Part shown: piece by piece, positions 1 through 6,318 of the stretch
How the letters are laid out: each line of letters starts with the position of its first letter
Numbering within the stretch: the first letter of the stretch is position 1
Origin: Porphyromonadaceae bacterium
Lineage (GTDB): Bacteria; Bacteroidota; Bacteroidia; Bacteroidales; Paludibacteraceae
Assembly: GCA_905372605.1 (NCBI GenBank)
Contig: CAJPPQ010000038.1
Coordinates: forward strand, 1 to 10,112
Direction: 5' to 3'
DNA: 10,112 bases
Notes under the pieces: model-generated
Databases searched by the model: none
Told to the model about the DNA's origin: nothing
The model's input: the letters and a program-made list of their open reading frames with translations, nothing else
Program-made: the position numbers and the translations under genes

Positions 1-294
1 GATACGTGCTCCGTGTCGTTTGGCGGCAGACATCAGGTTTCTCACCGACAGACTGTTTATTTGTCGGCATTTGTCGGTGTCGCTCTCTGCTTTATCCACA
101 GCAGTATATGCGGCACAGTTTACCACAAGGTCTATCTTGTGGGTTGCAAAAGAGTCCGAAACAGCTGTCTCGTTGCATATATCGAGAGTATCTATATCGG
201 TGAATATAAAATGGTGCTGCTCTGCTTTTTTAGTGTACAGCGACCGTATCTCGCTACCCAGCTGACCGTAAGAACCCGTAATTAAAATATTCAT
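1..294 (-). CDS. rfbD: dTDP-4-dehydrorhamnose reductase, N-terminal part (cut by window edge)
   Basis: The minus strand reads open from an ATG at 294 to the window edge, giving 98 residues that begin MNILITGSYGQLGSEI. This is the Rossmann GxxGxxG nucleotide-binding turn (G7, G10, G13) of the extended short-chain dehydrogenases. The segment NCAAYTAVDKAE (residues 59-70) and the following C..IN..SV.NL..AA..GA pattern are typical of RfbD/RmlD. That enzyme reduces dTDP-4-dehydro-L-rhamnose to dTDP-L-rhamnose with NAD(P)H in the cytosol, supplying rhamnose for surface polysaccharides. The catalytic YxxxK lies beyond the window. A TAACTTTG promoter box sits 22 bp upstream of the start. The other rml genes are not visible, so an rfb operon to the left cannot be confirmed. 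Confidence 0.9.
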   Translation of the reverse strand, partial: MNILITGSYGQLGSEIRSLYTKKAEQHHFIFTDIDTLDICNETAVSDSFATHKIDLVVNCAAYTAVDKAESDTDKCRQINSLSVRNLMSAAKRHGARI

Positions 295-655
295 ATCATA
301 CTAAAAATAGTTCTGCAAAGTTACTCATTTTTATCCAATTTCCTACCTGTATCTAAGAGCGAACAGAGTAGTATATTAAACTATCGGTACATATTTAAGT
401 CAGACATATCGCCTTTATGAGAAATATTATCATATCAAACACATAGAGGTGTAAAACATAATAGACTATACGAGTGATAGTTAGTGCTGTTGTGAGTTCG
501 TCTTTGATAGTTGTAAAACGATAAAAACACACAAAAAGTCGCAAAAAAGTAGTTCGTACGAGAAAACCAATTAATTTCGCGATCTATAACAAACTACATA
601 TTATATAGTTACAGTTGATTGAATTTATTAATTTTAAACATAGAGATTTTTAAAA
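295..655. other. Gene-free region between divergent rfbD and the lipoprotein gene
   Basis: About 360 bp of AT-rich sequence with frequent stops in all frames and no RNA gene that I recognise. It holds the rfbD promoter box near its left end. Towards the right, TAATTTTA (629-636) and TAATTTCG (572-579) are single-mismatch versions of the -7 box that might serve the lipoprotein gene, but neither has a convincing -33 partner. An A-rich stretch (TTTTTAAAA) directly precedes the lipoprotein ATG, which is common for translation starts in this phylum. Confidence 0.6.
316..323 (-). promoter_or_regulatory. Bacteroidota-type -7 box for rfbD
   Basis: On the minus strand this reads TAACTTTG followed by CA, an exact match to TAnnTTTG. 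It lies 21 nt before the rfbD ATG, so transcription would start very close to the gene. I see no TTTG/TTG -33 element at the usual spacing; the nearest TTG is too close. Confidence 0.6.
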
Positions 656-1549
656 ATGAAGAAAGTATTTAGTTTAGGACTGCTCATAGCAGTGATGATG
701 TTGACAGTTTTCACATCTTGTGAGAAAAACAAGAACAATCAGAACAATGGAAATCAGTCCGGTAATGAGGACATAAACAAGACCTCTTTTGATATCGAAG
801 TAAGTAATATCTTGGCGGGAAATGCCGAAATAAAGGTGATACCGTCGGATAAGGATGTAAAGTATTACGTATATGCAATGCCGAAAGCAAAATACGATGT
901 AGAAAGCAAGAAAAAGCCTGAACTTGGTATATTCGCCTTCGATAAGAGTTGGTATACAATGGTTGCAGACCATAGTCAAGGAGATGTAACGTGGCAGAAA
1001 TTGATGGAAAAAGAGATGAACAAAGGAGACAAGAGTTTCGACTTGTACAATTACGAGTATTTCCCTCGCCCCAATACCGAGTATGTATTTTATTGCTACG
1101 GTACCGATTTTAAAGGAAATGACGACGACAAACCGACTACCAAAATATTCACCAAAACATTCACTACCACAGATACGGTAAAGTCTGACAATAAAATAAC
1201 CGTTGTCGTACCGACAGACTCTATAGAAGGCGGCGCAAGCGCTACTATCACCACAACCAATAACGACACGTATTTCGTGGGTATCGGTAAGAAAACGTTT
1301 GTCGATTTTTATAAAAGCAGTAAGAAATTTAACTTCATAGATATGGCTTACAAGATGGTATACGATATCTATATCGAAAACGCTGCTTACACTATAGAAT
1401 TTTTCTCGGGCAACCGTACGATAACACCCGAAGGAAGATTCTCGTGCCCTGCGGGTGAATACTACTTGGTATACTTCCCCTTCAACCGAAAAACCGGTAT
1501 CGGCGGTAAAGTAGAGGCAATACCTTTCCGCGTGAAGAACAAAAAATAG
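656..1549 (+). CDS. Lipoprotein of unknown function, two beta-rich modules
   Basis: A 297-residue protein. It starts with a type II signal peptide: MKK, a hydrophobic stretch, then VFTSC with the lipidated cysteine at residue 22. An Asn/Lys-rich linker (about 23-43) follows, so an envelope lipoprotein is expected. Immediately after the Cys there is no strongly acidic Bacteroidota surface-export signal, so inner-leaflet versus surface location is open. The mature part appears to have two similar modules, about 44-171 and 178-294. Each starts with an alternating beta pattern (FDIEVSNILAGNAEIKV; ITVVVPTDSIEGGASATI), has a D..YYV/YFV strand next, and ends in a P.(T/G)EY strand pair (PNTEYVFYCYG; PAGEYYLVYFPF). 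This resembles fibronectin-III-like or Ig-like folds of Bacteroidota lipoproteins, but I recognise no named family. It is monocistronic, with its own terminator. The open frame on the opposite strand (674-1558) is judged a shadow. Confidence 0.85.
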   Translation: MKKVFSLGLLIAVMMLTVFTSCEKNKNNQNNGNQSGNEDINKTSFDIEVSNILAGNAEIKVIPSDKDVKYYVYAMPKAKYDVESKKKPELGIFAFDKSWYTMVADHSQGDVTWQKLMEKEMNKGDKSFDLYNYEYFPRPNTEYVFYCYGTDFKGNDDDKPTTKIFTKTFTTTDTVKSDNKITVVVPTDSIEGGASATITTTNNDTYFVGIGKKTFVDFYKSSKKFNFIDMAYKMVYDIYIENAAYTIEFFSGNRTITPEGRFSCPAGEYYLVYFPFNRKTGIGGKVEAIPFRVKNKK

Positions 1550-1575
1550 TAAGAACACTTAAATACAGTACGTAG

Positions 1576-1620
1576 AAAGCCTCGCAAGTACAATCACACT
1601 TGCGAGGCTTTTGTTTTTTT
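1576..1620 (+). terminator. Intrinsic terminator of the lipoprotein gene
   Basis: A perfect 14-bp stem (AAAGCCTCGCAAGT at 1576-1589 pairing with 1598-1611) encloses an 8-nt loop and is followed by TGTTTTTTT. It begins 26 nt after the stop codon. On the minus strand the same stem is followed only by CTACG, so it should act mainly on the plus strand, though it may also help stop readthrough from the convergent oxidoreductase operon. Confidence 0.93.
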
Positions 1621-1668
1621 GCCGAAAAAGGATAAGTTGTATAGCTAATACGCCTTTGTCGTCGGCTA

Positions 1669-2733
1669 CTATTGCTTTCGGGTAGTTGCCACTATGTCTG
1701 CCATAAGGGCGTAGGTGTTTCTGAGACTTTCGAAACCGAAGTCGCGACTGCTGCCGGTGTGTCTTTTTTCGACCATATCGGCAAATGTCTTTATCTCAGA
1801 GAAGAAGCCCTGCGACACAATCTGATTGTTGCCCAGAGTAGGCACAAAACCGTTCGTACCGTATAGCTCTACTATCGACCTATTGCCGCCGACTACTTTC
1901 TCGAGCGGTATGCCGAATAGAGCCGAGCTGCGAGGCGATAGGCAGAGACGCTCCATATTGTCGAGGGTATACAGACCTCTATCGGTAACGACAGACAGCT
2001 GCTCCCTTGCGCCGTGCCAAGAATAGTCGGTCGATAACTCCAAGACGCCTGTCGTATCACTGTGTTCGACGATAAGCAGAAGGGTCTGTCCGCCGTTTTT
2101 CTCTATTATATCGGCTGTTTTGAGTTTAGCCTCTCCGAATAGAAACGTCGCATAATCGAGCGGGTGTATAAACAAGTCGAGCAGAGCGTCGCCTTCGGGA
2201 TACAGACCCGTAAGATAACGATAATGATAGTGATGCACGGCCTCGCCCTTCAACCGTTTTTGCAGTATACGCGTAGCGGGAGCAAAACGCCGTTGCAGCC
2301 CTACGACTACACTTCGAGCGTTGCAAGACTTCGCCGTATCGATGAGGATATCCAGATGCTCGAGGTCTTGGCAGGGCGGTTTTTCGATAAACAAAGCCTT
2401 ACCTGCCTCCATTACTTTGCGTGCTATATCGAAATGCGCCTGCGGATTGGCGGCGACAAATACGGCGTCGACGGTATTGTCGTCGAGGATTTCTTGTAGA
2501 GAGGTGGTGCCTATAGATGCCGTATATCGCTTCGAGACAAGGGCAGCCTTCGTCTCAGAGGTGCAACAGATATATTTCAGAGGTAGCTGCAGATGATGTA
2601 CGACGGGCAACAAATTACTAACACAATGACCTCCAAGACCCACAAGAGCATAAGTACCGGTATAGGTGTTTTCCAAATCTTTTATACTGCGAATCCTCTT
2701 GTATCGTCCGATAAGATTGTCTAAATATCCCAT
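1669..2733 (-). CDS. Gfo/Idh/MocA-family NAD(P)-dependent oxidoreductase
   Basis: A 354-residue soluble protein. After an unusual N-terminal lead of about 28 residues comes the Rossmann beta-alpha-beta unit with GLGGHC (32-37). FIEKPP (115-120) carries the family EKP motif with its active-site lysine. GLQRRFAP follows (145-152), and the C-terminal alpha/beta domain carries D186-L-F-I-H190-P-L-D193, matching the family DxxxHxxD active-site signature. Members oxidise or reduce sugar or cyclitol hydroxyls, often on nucleotide sugars or inositol. The substrate here is not evident. It is the second gene of an operon, 11 nt after the radical SAM gene and without its own promoter, so the two probably act in one pathway. 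The length (354) is normal for the family. The call is sure at family level only. Confidence 0.88.
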   Translation of the reverse strand: MGYLDNLIGRYKRIRSIKDLENTYTGTYALVGLGGHCVSNLLPVVHHLQLPLKYICCTSETKAALVSKRYTASIGTTSLQEILDDNTVDAVFVAANPQAHFDIARKVMEAGKALFIEKPPCQDLEHLDILIDTAKSCNARSVVVGLQRRFAPATRILQKRLKGEAVHHYHYRYLTGLYPEGDALLDLFIHPLDYATFLFGEAKLKTADIIEKNGGQTLLLIVEHSDTTGVLELSTDYSWHGAREQLSVVTDRGLYTLDNMERLCLSPRSSALFGIPLEKVVGGNRSIVELYGTNGFVPTLGNNQIVSQGFFSEIKTFADMVEKRHTGSSRDFGFESLRNTYALMADIVATTRKQ

Positions 2734-2744
2734 AGAGGTGTAAA

Positions 2745-3812
2745 TTACGATTTTATGTTTTTGAAATGTTTTTTGTATGTCGTACGCCTATCGCTCGTCC
2801 ATTGGTATTTGCCGTAGAAGAGTTCGATAAGCGGCTTTGGCAACAGTTTTTCGAGATTTCTCACAAGGATGATATCGTACTTACGATGATAGTTTATCCA
2901 GCAGCCGTTGCATTCCTTGGAGTATCGGCACTGTGTTTTGCATGTTGCTCGTCCGTTGAAAATCTCGTCGAGCGTATTTTGGTGAATATTTCCAAGTACA
3001 ACGTCTAAGTTTTGGCAGATAGGCACGTCGCCGTTGGAGTGTATTACGAGCTGGCTGAAGATGCTATGGCAACGCAGATTGAGCCGTTTGTTTTTCCATT
3101 CGTCGTAGAGTGCTACGAAGTCGTAGTTCTCGTCGGTCTGATGTATGGAGGCGGGTATACGGCTGATGAAATCTTCATTTTCGGTCTCCATAAGTCCTTT
3201 GGTAGTATCGAAAAACGACATAGTATTGTAGATGCCGATACGCACGTCGATATTGTACTTCTTTGTAATATCGATTACGTGCTTCATATCTTCGAACGAG
3301 TTCCAAGGCGAGAGGCAAAACATCAACGATACGGGGACGATGTCTTTGCAGGCTTCGATGACCTTTATCACCTTGTCGTAGCCGTCGCGTCCCCGCATAT
3401 AAAGGTATGTCGCTTTGTTGCCGTCGAGCGATACGTAGAGGTGAGTGGGGCGATGTCGCTTGACGGCATCGATGACCTTATCGGGAGCCAAGCAGTTGGA
3501 GAGCAGCGTGTAGTTTGGGTGGTTTTCGTCGAACCATCCGAGTATGGCGTCGGCTTCGGGGTGGAGCATAAACTCTCCGCCTTCGAGACCGACGACAGTG
3601 CGTTTGGTAACGCATTTGCTACCCATTAGCTTTATAATATCGTCGAGGCTCAGATTCTCCACAGGTTTTTTCCAGATAGCACAGTGCTGGCAACGCGACT
3701 GACAGGCAGTAGTCGAATAAATCATCAGCGATGTAAGCTCCTTGTGGCGTTTGCGAAGCACGTTGTTGACAAACACCAACCCGCTACGGATATAGTCTGA
3801 TATTTTGTACAT
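2745..3812 (-). CDS. Radical SAM protein with SPASM-like C-terminal cysteines
   Basis: A 355-residue protein. C37xxxC41xxC44 is the radical SAM motif that ligates the 4Fe-4S cluster which cleaves S-adenosylmethionine, and LEGGE (76-80) matches the SAM-binding GGE motif. The C-terminal part holds C248, then G261-x4-C266, then C291-x3-C295-x5-C301-x2-C304. This resembles the SPASM/twitch pattern for auxiliary Fe-S clusters. Such proteins include peptide-modifying enzymes, the sugar/cyclitol dehydrogenase BtrN and anaerobic sulfatase-maturating enzymes. No precursor peptide gene or sulfatase is next to it. The partner is a Gfo/Idh/MocA oxidoreductase 11 nt downstream, which hints at sugar or cyclitol chemistry (inference). 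It is the first gene of the operon, with a promoter at 3881-3911 and a 41-bp repeat array further upstream. The ATG at 3812 is the only sensible start. Confidence 0.87.
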   Translation of the reverse strand: MYKISDYIRSGLVFVNNVLRKRHKELTSLMIYSTTACQSRCQHCAIWKKPVENLSLDDIIKLMGSKCVTKRTVVGLEGGEFMLHPEADAILGWFDENHPNYTLLSNCLAPDKVIDAVKRHRPTHLYVSLDGNKATYLYMRGRDGYDKVIKVIEACKDIVPVSLMFCLSPWNSFEDMKHVIDITKKYNIDVRIGIYNTMSFFDTTKGLMETENEDFISRIPASIHQTDENYDFVALYDEWKNKRLNLRCHSIFSQLVIHSNGDVPICQNLDVVLGNIHQNTLDEIFNGRATCKTQCRYSKECNGCWINYHRKYDIILVRNLEKLLPKPLIELFYGKYQWTSDRRTTYKKHFKNIKS

Positions 3813-3880
3813 AGTATACTTTGAGGTTTTATTGATAATGTTTCGAAAAACGAACTATCGGCGGCTCGGATTTCGGGAGG

Positions 3881-3911
3881 CAAAGTTAGGTATAAATTCT
3901 GATTCGTACAA
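3881..3911 (-). promoter_or_regulatory. Promoter of the radical SAM-oxidoreductase operon
   Basis: On the minus strand, TTG (3909-3911), a 20-nt spacer, then TAACTTTG (3881-3888). This fits the Bacteroidota TTTG/TTG-(19-21)-TAnnTTTG consensus. The -7 box is 68 nt before the ATG at 3812, leaving a leader of roughly 60 nt. Confidence 0.7.
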
Positions 3912-3968
3912 TCGGCACTCCATCGATACTAATAAATTGCATTTAGAAACTGCTACAATCATTTTCTC

Positions 3969-4148
3969 ATAATCTCCGATTAGGAATTGCTCGCTTTTAA
4001 TCGCGGCACATAATTCCTGATTAGGAATTGCTCACTTTTAATTGCGGCGTATAATTTCTAATTAGAAATTGCTTGCTTTTGATTGCGGGACATAATTTCC
4101 GATTAGAAATTGCTCACTTTTGATTGCGGTGTATAATTCCTAATTAGG
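3969..4148. repeat. 41-bp tandem repeat array with palindromic core (4 copies plus partial fifth)
   Basis: Units lie at 3969-4009, 4010-4050, 4051-4091 and 4092-4132, with the first 16 bases of a fifth at 4133-4148. There are no spacers. Each unit starts ATAATNNCCNATTAG, continues GAATTGCTCACTTTT and ends in a GCGG-containing tail. A palindrome fills the first 20 bases: AATTCCT-4-AGGAATT in unit 2 and AATTTCT-4-AGAAATT in unit 3, both perfect; units 1, 4 and 5 are degenerate. A weak extra half copy (ATTTAGAAACTGCT) is at 3941-3954. Together with the promoter to its left, the array fills most of the 412-bp gap between the radical SAM start and the MBOAT stop; nothing coding is seen there. It lies about 60-240 bp upstream of the operon promoter. 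Function unknown; an operator array or a neutral minisatellite are both possible. Confidence 0.92.
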
Positions 4149-4224
4149 CAACGGTCTTCATAATGCTTTTCAACGCTTTCCGTCTAAAAAAACATCAAAA
4201 CAACGACCGTTTCAGGATGATTGG

Positions 4225-6090
4225 TTAAAATTGGAAGTATATAAACCTTTGCAGGTCGGCAGAGACGAACTGGTAAAGTACAAACACCGTAAGCACCACT
4301 GCCACGACGACAGCCCACAAAGGCATCGCCGAAAACCACAGTCGGTAGCGGCGTTTGAACCGCTCGGGCAGCCAATGAACTATCATACCCAAAATAAATA
4401 TCACAAACACGCTGCGATAGCCCCATATCATATCGGGTATAACGTCGAAATGCCACTTGCCGCCTATCTGTCCCACCATATTGGTAGCCGTGTTCCAAGC
4501 GTGAGTATTGGCTTCTTGCGGGTCGAGGTTCGAACCCGAACGAAAAAAAAGCCTCGTAAACGTGATGAATGCGAATGTCTGCAACACAGCCCACGCACCC
4601 GACAGCCACGCCGTCGCCTTGTTGCCACCGCCTACACCTCGTGCCGATAGTATCATATTATATACAAACTTCACCAGATTGCCCGCCCAAACGATAGCTA
4701 TCCATACGAATGCAATCCGTAGTATCGGGTATTGCCACAGCCATAGCGACACTCCCGCTGCAGCCAACGCTGCCGATAGTATAGCCATACGGGCGTATAT
4801 ACTGCGATTTTTCCAATATTTATAAACAAGTATTCCGAGTCCGTTGAGTCCGCCCCATATTATGAAGTTCCACGATGCGCCGTGCCACATACCGCCCAGA
4901 AGCATCGTATTCATCATATTGAGGTTTGTGGTGGTCTTGTGGTTGCCTTTGCTCAACCTGATGCTTATCCATACGGCAAGGGCTACCAGCCCCATAGCGA
5001 TTCCCACATATATACTGCCCGAAAGTAGCACCGCCACCAGCCCCATAGCGATAATGATGATGTACGAAGTAGCCGTAATCTTGCGGTTGCCGCCGAGAGG
5101 TATGTAGAGGTAGGTCTGCAGCCATTTCGAGAGCGATATGTGCCAGCGTTTCCAGAACTCGCCTGCGTTGGTAGCTTTGTATGGTGAGTTGAAGTTGATA
5201 GGCAGATAAAAACCCATTAGCATAGCTACTCCGGTAGCGATATCGGTATATCCCGAGAAGTCGGCATATATCTGTAGCGAGTAGCCGAAGAGTCCCATAA
5301 GGTTTTCGAAACCCGAAAACATGGTAGGGTTTTCGAATACGCGGTCGATAAAGTTCACCGCCAGATAGTCCGACAAGATTATTTTCTTCACAAGCCCGTT
5401 GAGTATCCAGAATACCGCTATGCCAAACTGTCGCCTCGGCAAGAAATAGGGGCGGTAGAGTTGCGGGATAAATTCGCGAGCACGGATGATGGGTCCCGAC
5501 ATGAGCGAGGGGAAGAAGCTCACGAAAAAGCCGTAATTCAGTATCGACCTCACAGGAGCCACGTTTCCGCGATACACCTCGACGATATAGCTTATATTTT
5601 GGAACGTAAAAAACGATATTCCCACCGGCAATACTATTTTCCCCGTATCGAACGCGGCTCGTCCGGCGATAATATTGCCCACCTCGGCGAAGATATCGAC
5701 TACCTTCATCGACGTACCGAGAATATTGTTTATCACATCTACGACGAAATACGAATATTTGAAATAAAAAAGCAGCAACAGATTCACCGTAAGCCCTGCC
5801 ACGAGGTATGCCTTACGCCTTGTCGTATTGTCAGACGCCCCGACGAGACGTGCACAAAGATAGTTGAGCAATATGGCAAAAATGAGTACGAAGACAAAGA
5901 ATCCCGATGTCTTGCAGTAGAAAAAAAGCCCGCAAAACATCAGAAACGTATTGCGAAGCAGTACCTTTTTGCCTGTCATCGACAAGCCTGCAAAGACTAT
6001 AGCGAAGAATGCCCAGAAATAAAACGACGTAAAGAGCAGCGGCAACTGTATGCGAAGCGATAATAGATGTTGGAGAAAATTTATAATCAA
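4225..6090 (-). CDS. MBOAT-family (AlgI/DltB-like) membrane O-acyltransferase
   Basis: A 621-residue polytopic membrane protein with many hydrophobic segments. The core motif EFWKRWHISLSKWLQTYLYI (311-330) followed by PLGGNRK, and the conserved His in LLGGMWHGASWNFIIWGG (H403), identify the AlgI/DltB branch of membrane-bound O-acyltransferases. These move acyl groups, usually acetyl, onto polysaccharide or teichoic-acid hydroxyls at the outer face of the inner membrane. It is longer than a typical AlgI (near 500) owing to an N-terminal lead and a C-terminal membrane extension. The reading frame begins at a TTG (6090-6088). No in-frame ATG occurs until residue 38, inside the first membrane region, so TTG is the best start. 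The usual SGNH/AlgX-like partner is not adjacent. A good promoter lies 43 nt upstream. Downstream on the same strand is the 41-bp repeat array. Confidence 0.9.
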   Translation of the reverse strand: MIINFLQHLLSLRIQLPLLFTSFYFWAFFAIVFAGLSMTGKKVLLRNTFLMFCGLFFYCKTSGFFVFVLIFAILLNYLCARLVGASDNTTRRKAYLVAGLTVNLLLLFYFKYSYFVVDVINNILGTSMKVVDIFAEVGNIIAGRAAFDTGKIVLPVGISFFTFQNISYIVEVYRGNVAPVRSILNYGFFVSFFPSLMSGPIIRAREFIPQLYRPYFLPRRQFGIAVFWILNGLVKKIILSDYLAVNFIDRVFENPTMFSGFENLMGLFGYSLQIYADFSGYTDIATGVAMLMGFYLPINFNSPYKATNAGEFWKRWHISLSKWLQTYLYIPLGGNRKITATSYIIIIAMGLVAVLLSGSIYVGIAMGLVALAVWISIRLSKGNHKTTTNLNMMNTMLLGGMWHGASWNFIIWGGLNGLGILVYKYWKNRSIYARMAILSAALAAAGVSLWLWQYPILRIAFVWIAIVWAGNLVKFVYNMILSARGVGGGNKATAWLSGAWAVLQTFAFITFTRLFFRSGSNLDPQEANTHAWNTATNMVGQIGGKWHFDVIPDMIWGYRSVFVIFILGMIVHWLPERFKRRYRLWFSAMPLWAVVVAVVLTVFVLYQFVSADLQRFIYFQF

Positions 6091-6132
6091 AGTATAAGCC
6101 GTGTGTGTGTTGTATTACCAATATTTAGGGTG

Positions 6133-6164
6133 CAAAAGTACATTATTTTTCGGAATTAACACAA
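6133..6164 (-). promoter_or_regulatory. Promoter of the MBOAT gene
   Basis: On the minus strand, TTG (6162-6164), a 21-nt spacer, then TACTTTTG (6133-6140), an exact TAnnTTTG match. Transcription from here gives a leader of about 35-40 nt to the TTG start at 6090, which supports that start over an internal ATG. Confidence 0.7.
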
Positions 6165-6220
6165 GTCGGCACGTACAGGAGCTTCCATATCGTTTGCAAT
6201 AATATTGCTAAACCACATAC

Positions 6221-6253
6221 TTTCGGAGACGACGGATTTTTTGATTAATTTTG
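6221..6253 (+). promoter_or_regulatory. Promoter of the gltD-like gene
   Basis: TAATTTTG (6246-6253) followed by CA is an exact -7 box. TTTC at 6221-6224 is a one-mismatch -33 element with a 21-nt spacer. Since the box lies downstream of the ATG at 6205, it argues that translation starts at 6319 instead. It is divergent from the MBOAT promoter, with about 105 bp between the two -7 boxes. Confidence 0.65.
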
Positions 6254-6318
6254 CAGTCGATTTCGGTGGCTTACGATACGGTAGCCCATTCATTGACCGA
6301 CAAAAACATTATTACAGT

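Noticed and set aside
442..455. 14-base match CATAGAGGTGTAAA shared with 2731-2744 at the oxidoreductase start
   Set aside because: The frame after the matching ATG at the left copy stops within five codons, and one 14-base match in 10 kb is near chance expectation.
674..1558. Open frame of 294 codons on the minus strand, antiparallel to the lipoprotein gene
   Set aside because: It mirrors the lipoprotein frame almost end to end, has a cysteine- and tyrosine-rich composition unlike a real protein, and has no promoter box. The plus-strand frame has a signal peptide, lipobox and terminator.
3012..3629. Plus-strand open frame of 205 codons inside the radical SAM gene
   Set aside because: The minus-strand frame carries all radical SAM cysteines and motifs; this one has no recognisable family or start signal.
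3969..4148. CRISPR array
   Set aside because: The 41-bp units are contiguous and related over their whole length, with no unique spacers and no cas genes in the window.
4150..4212. Inverted repeat AACGGTC / GACCGTT flanking about 50 bp beside the 41-bp array
   Set aside because: Seven-base arms at this distance are expected by chance; there is no sign of a mobile element or attachment site.
4186..4216. Possible terminator after the MBOAT gene (weak GAAAC/GTTTT stem before seven T's on the minus strand)
   Set aside because: The stem is only about five pairs including a G-T pair and is separated from the T run by several bases; too weak to annotate.
5461..6063. Plus-strand open frame of 200 codons inside the MBOAT gene
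   Set aside because: Charged, low-complexity-like translation opposite membrane segments; a shadow of the MBOAT frame.
6101..6110. Short GT dinucleotide run upstream of the MBOAT start
   Set aside because: About five GT units; too short to claim phase variation, and it lies in the leader instead of the coding frame or the promoter spacer.
6205..6318. 38-codon N-terminal extension of the gltD-like gene
   Set aside because: An exact -7 promoter box lies inside it and the extra residues do not resemble the family; the start at 6319 is preferred.
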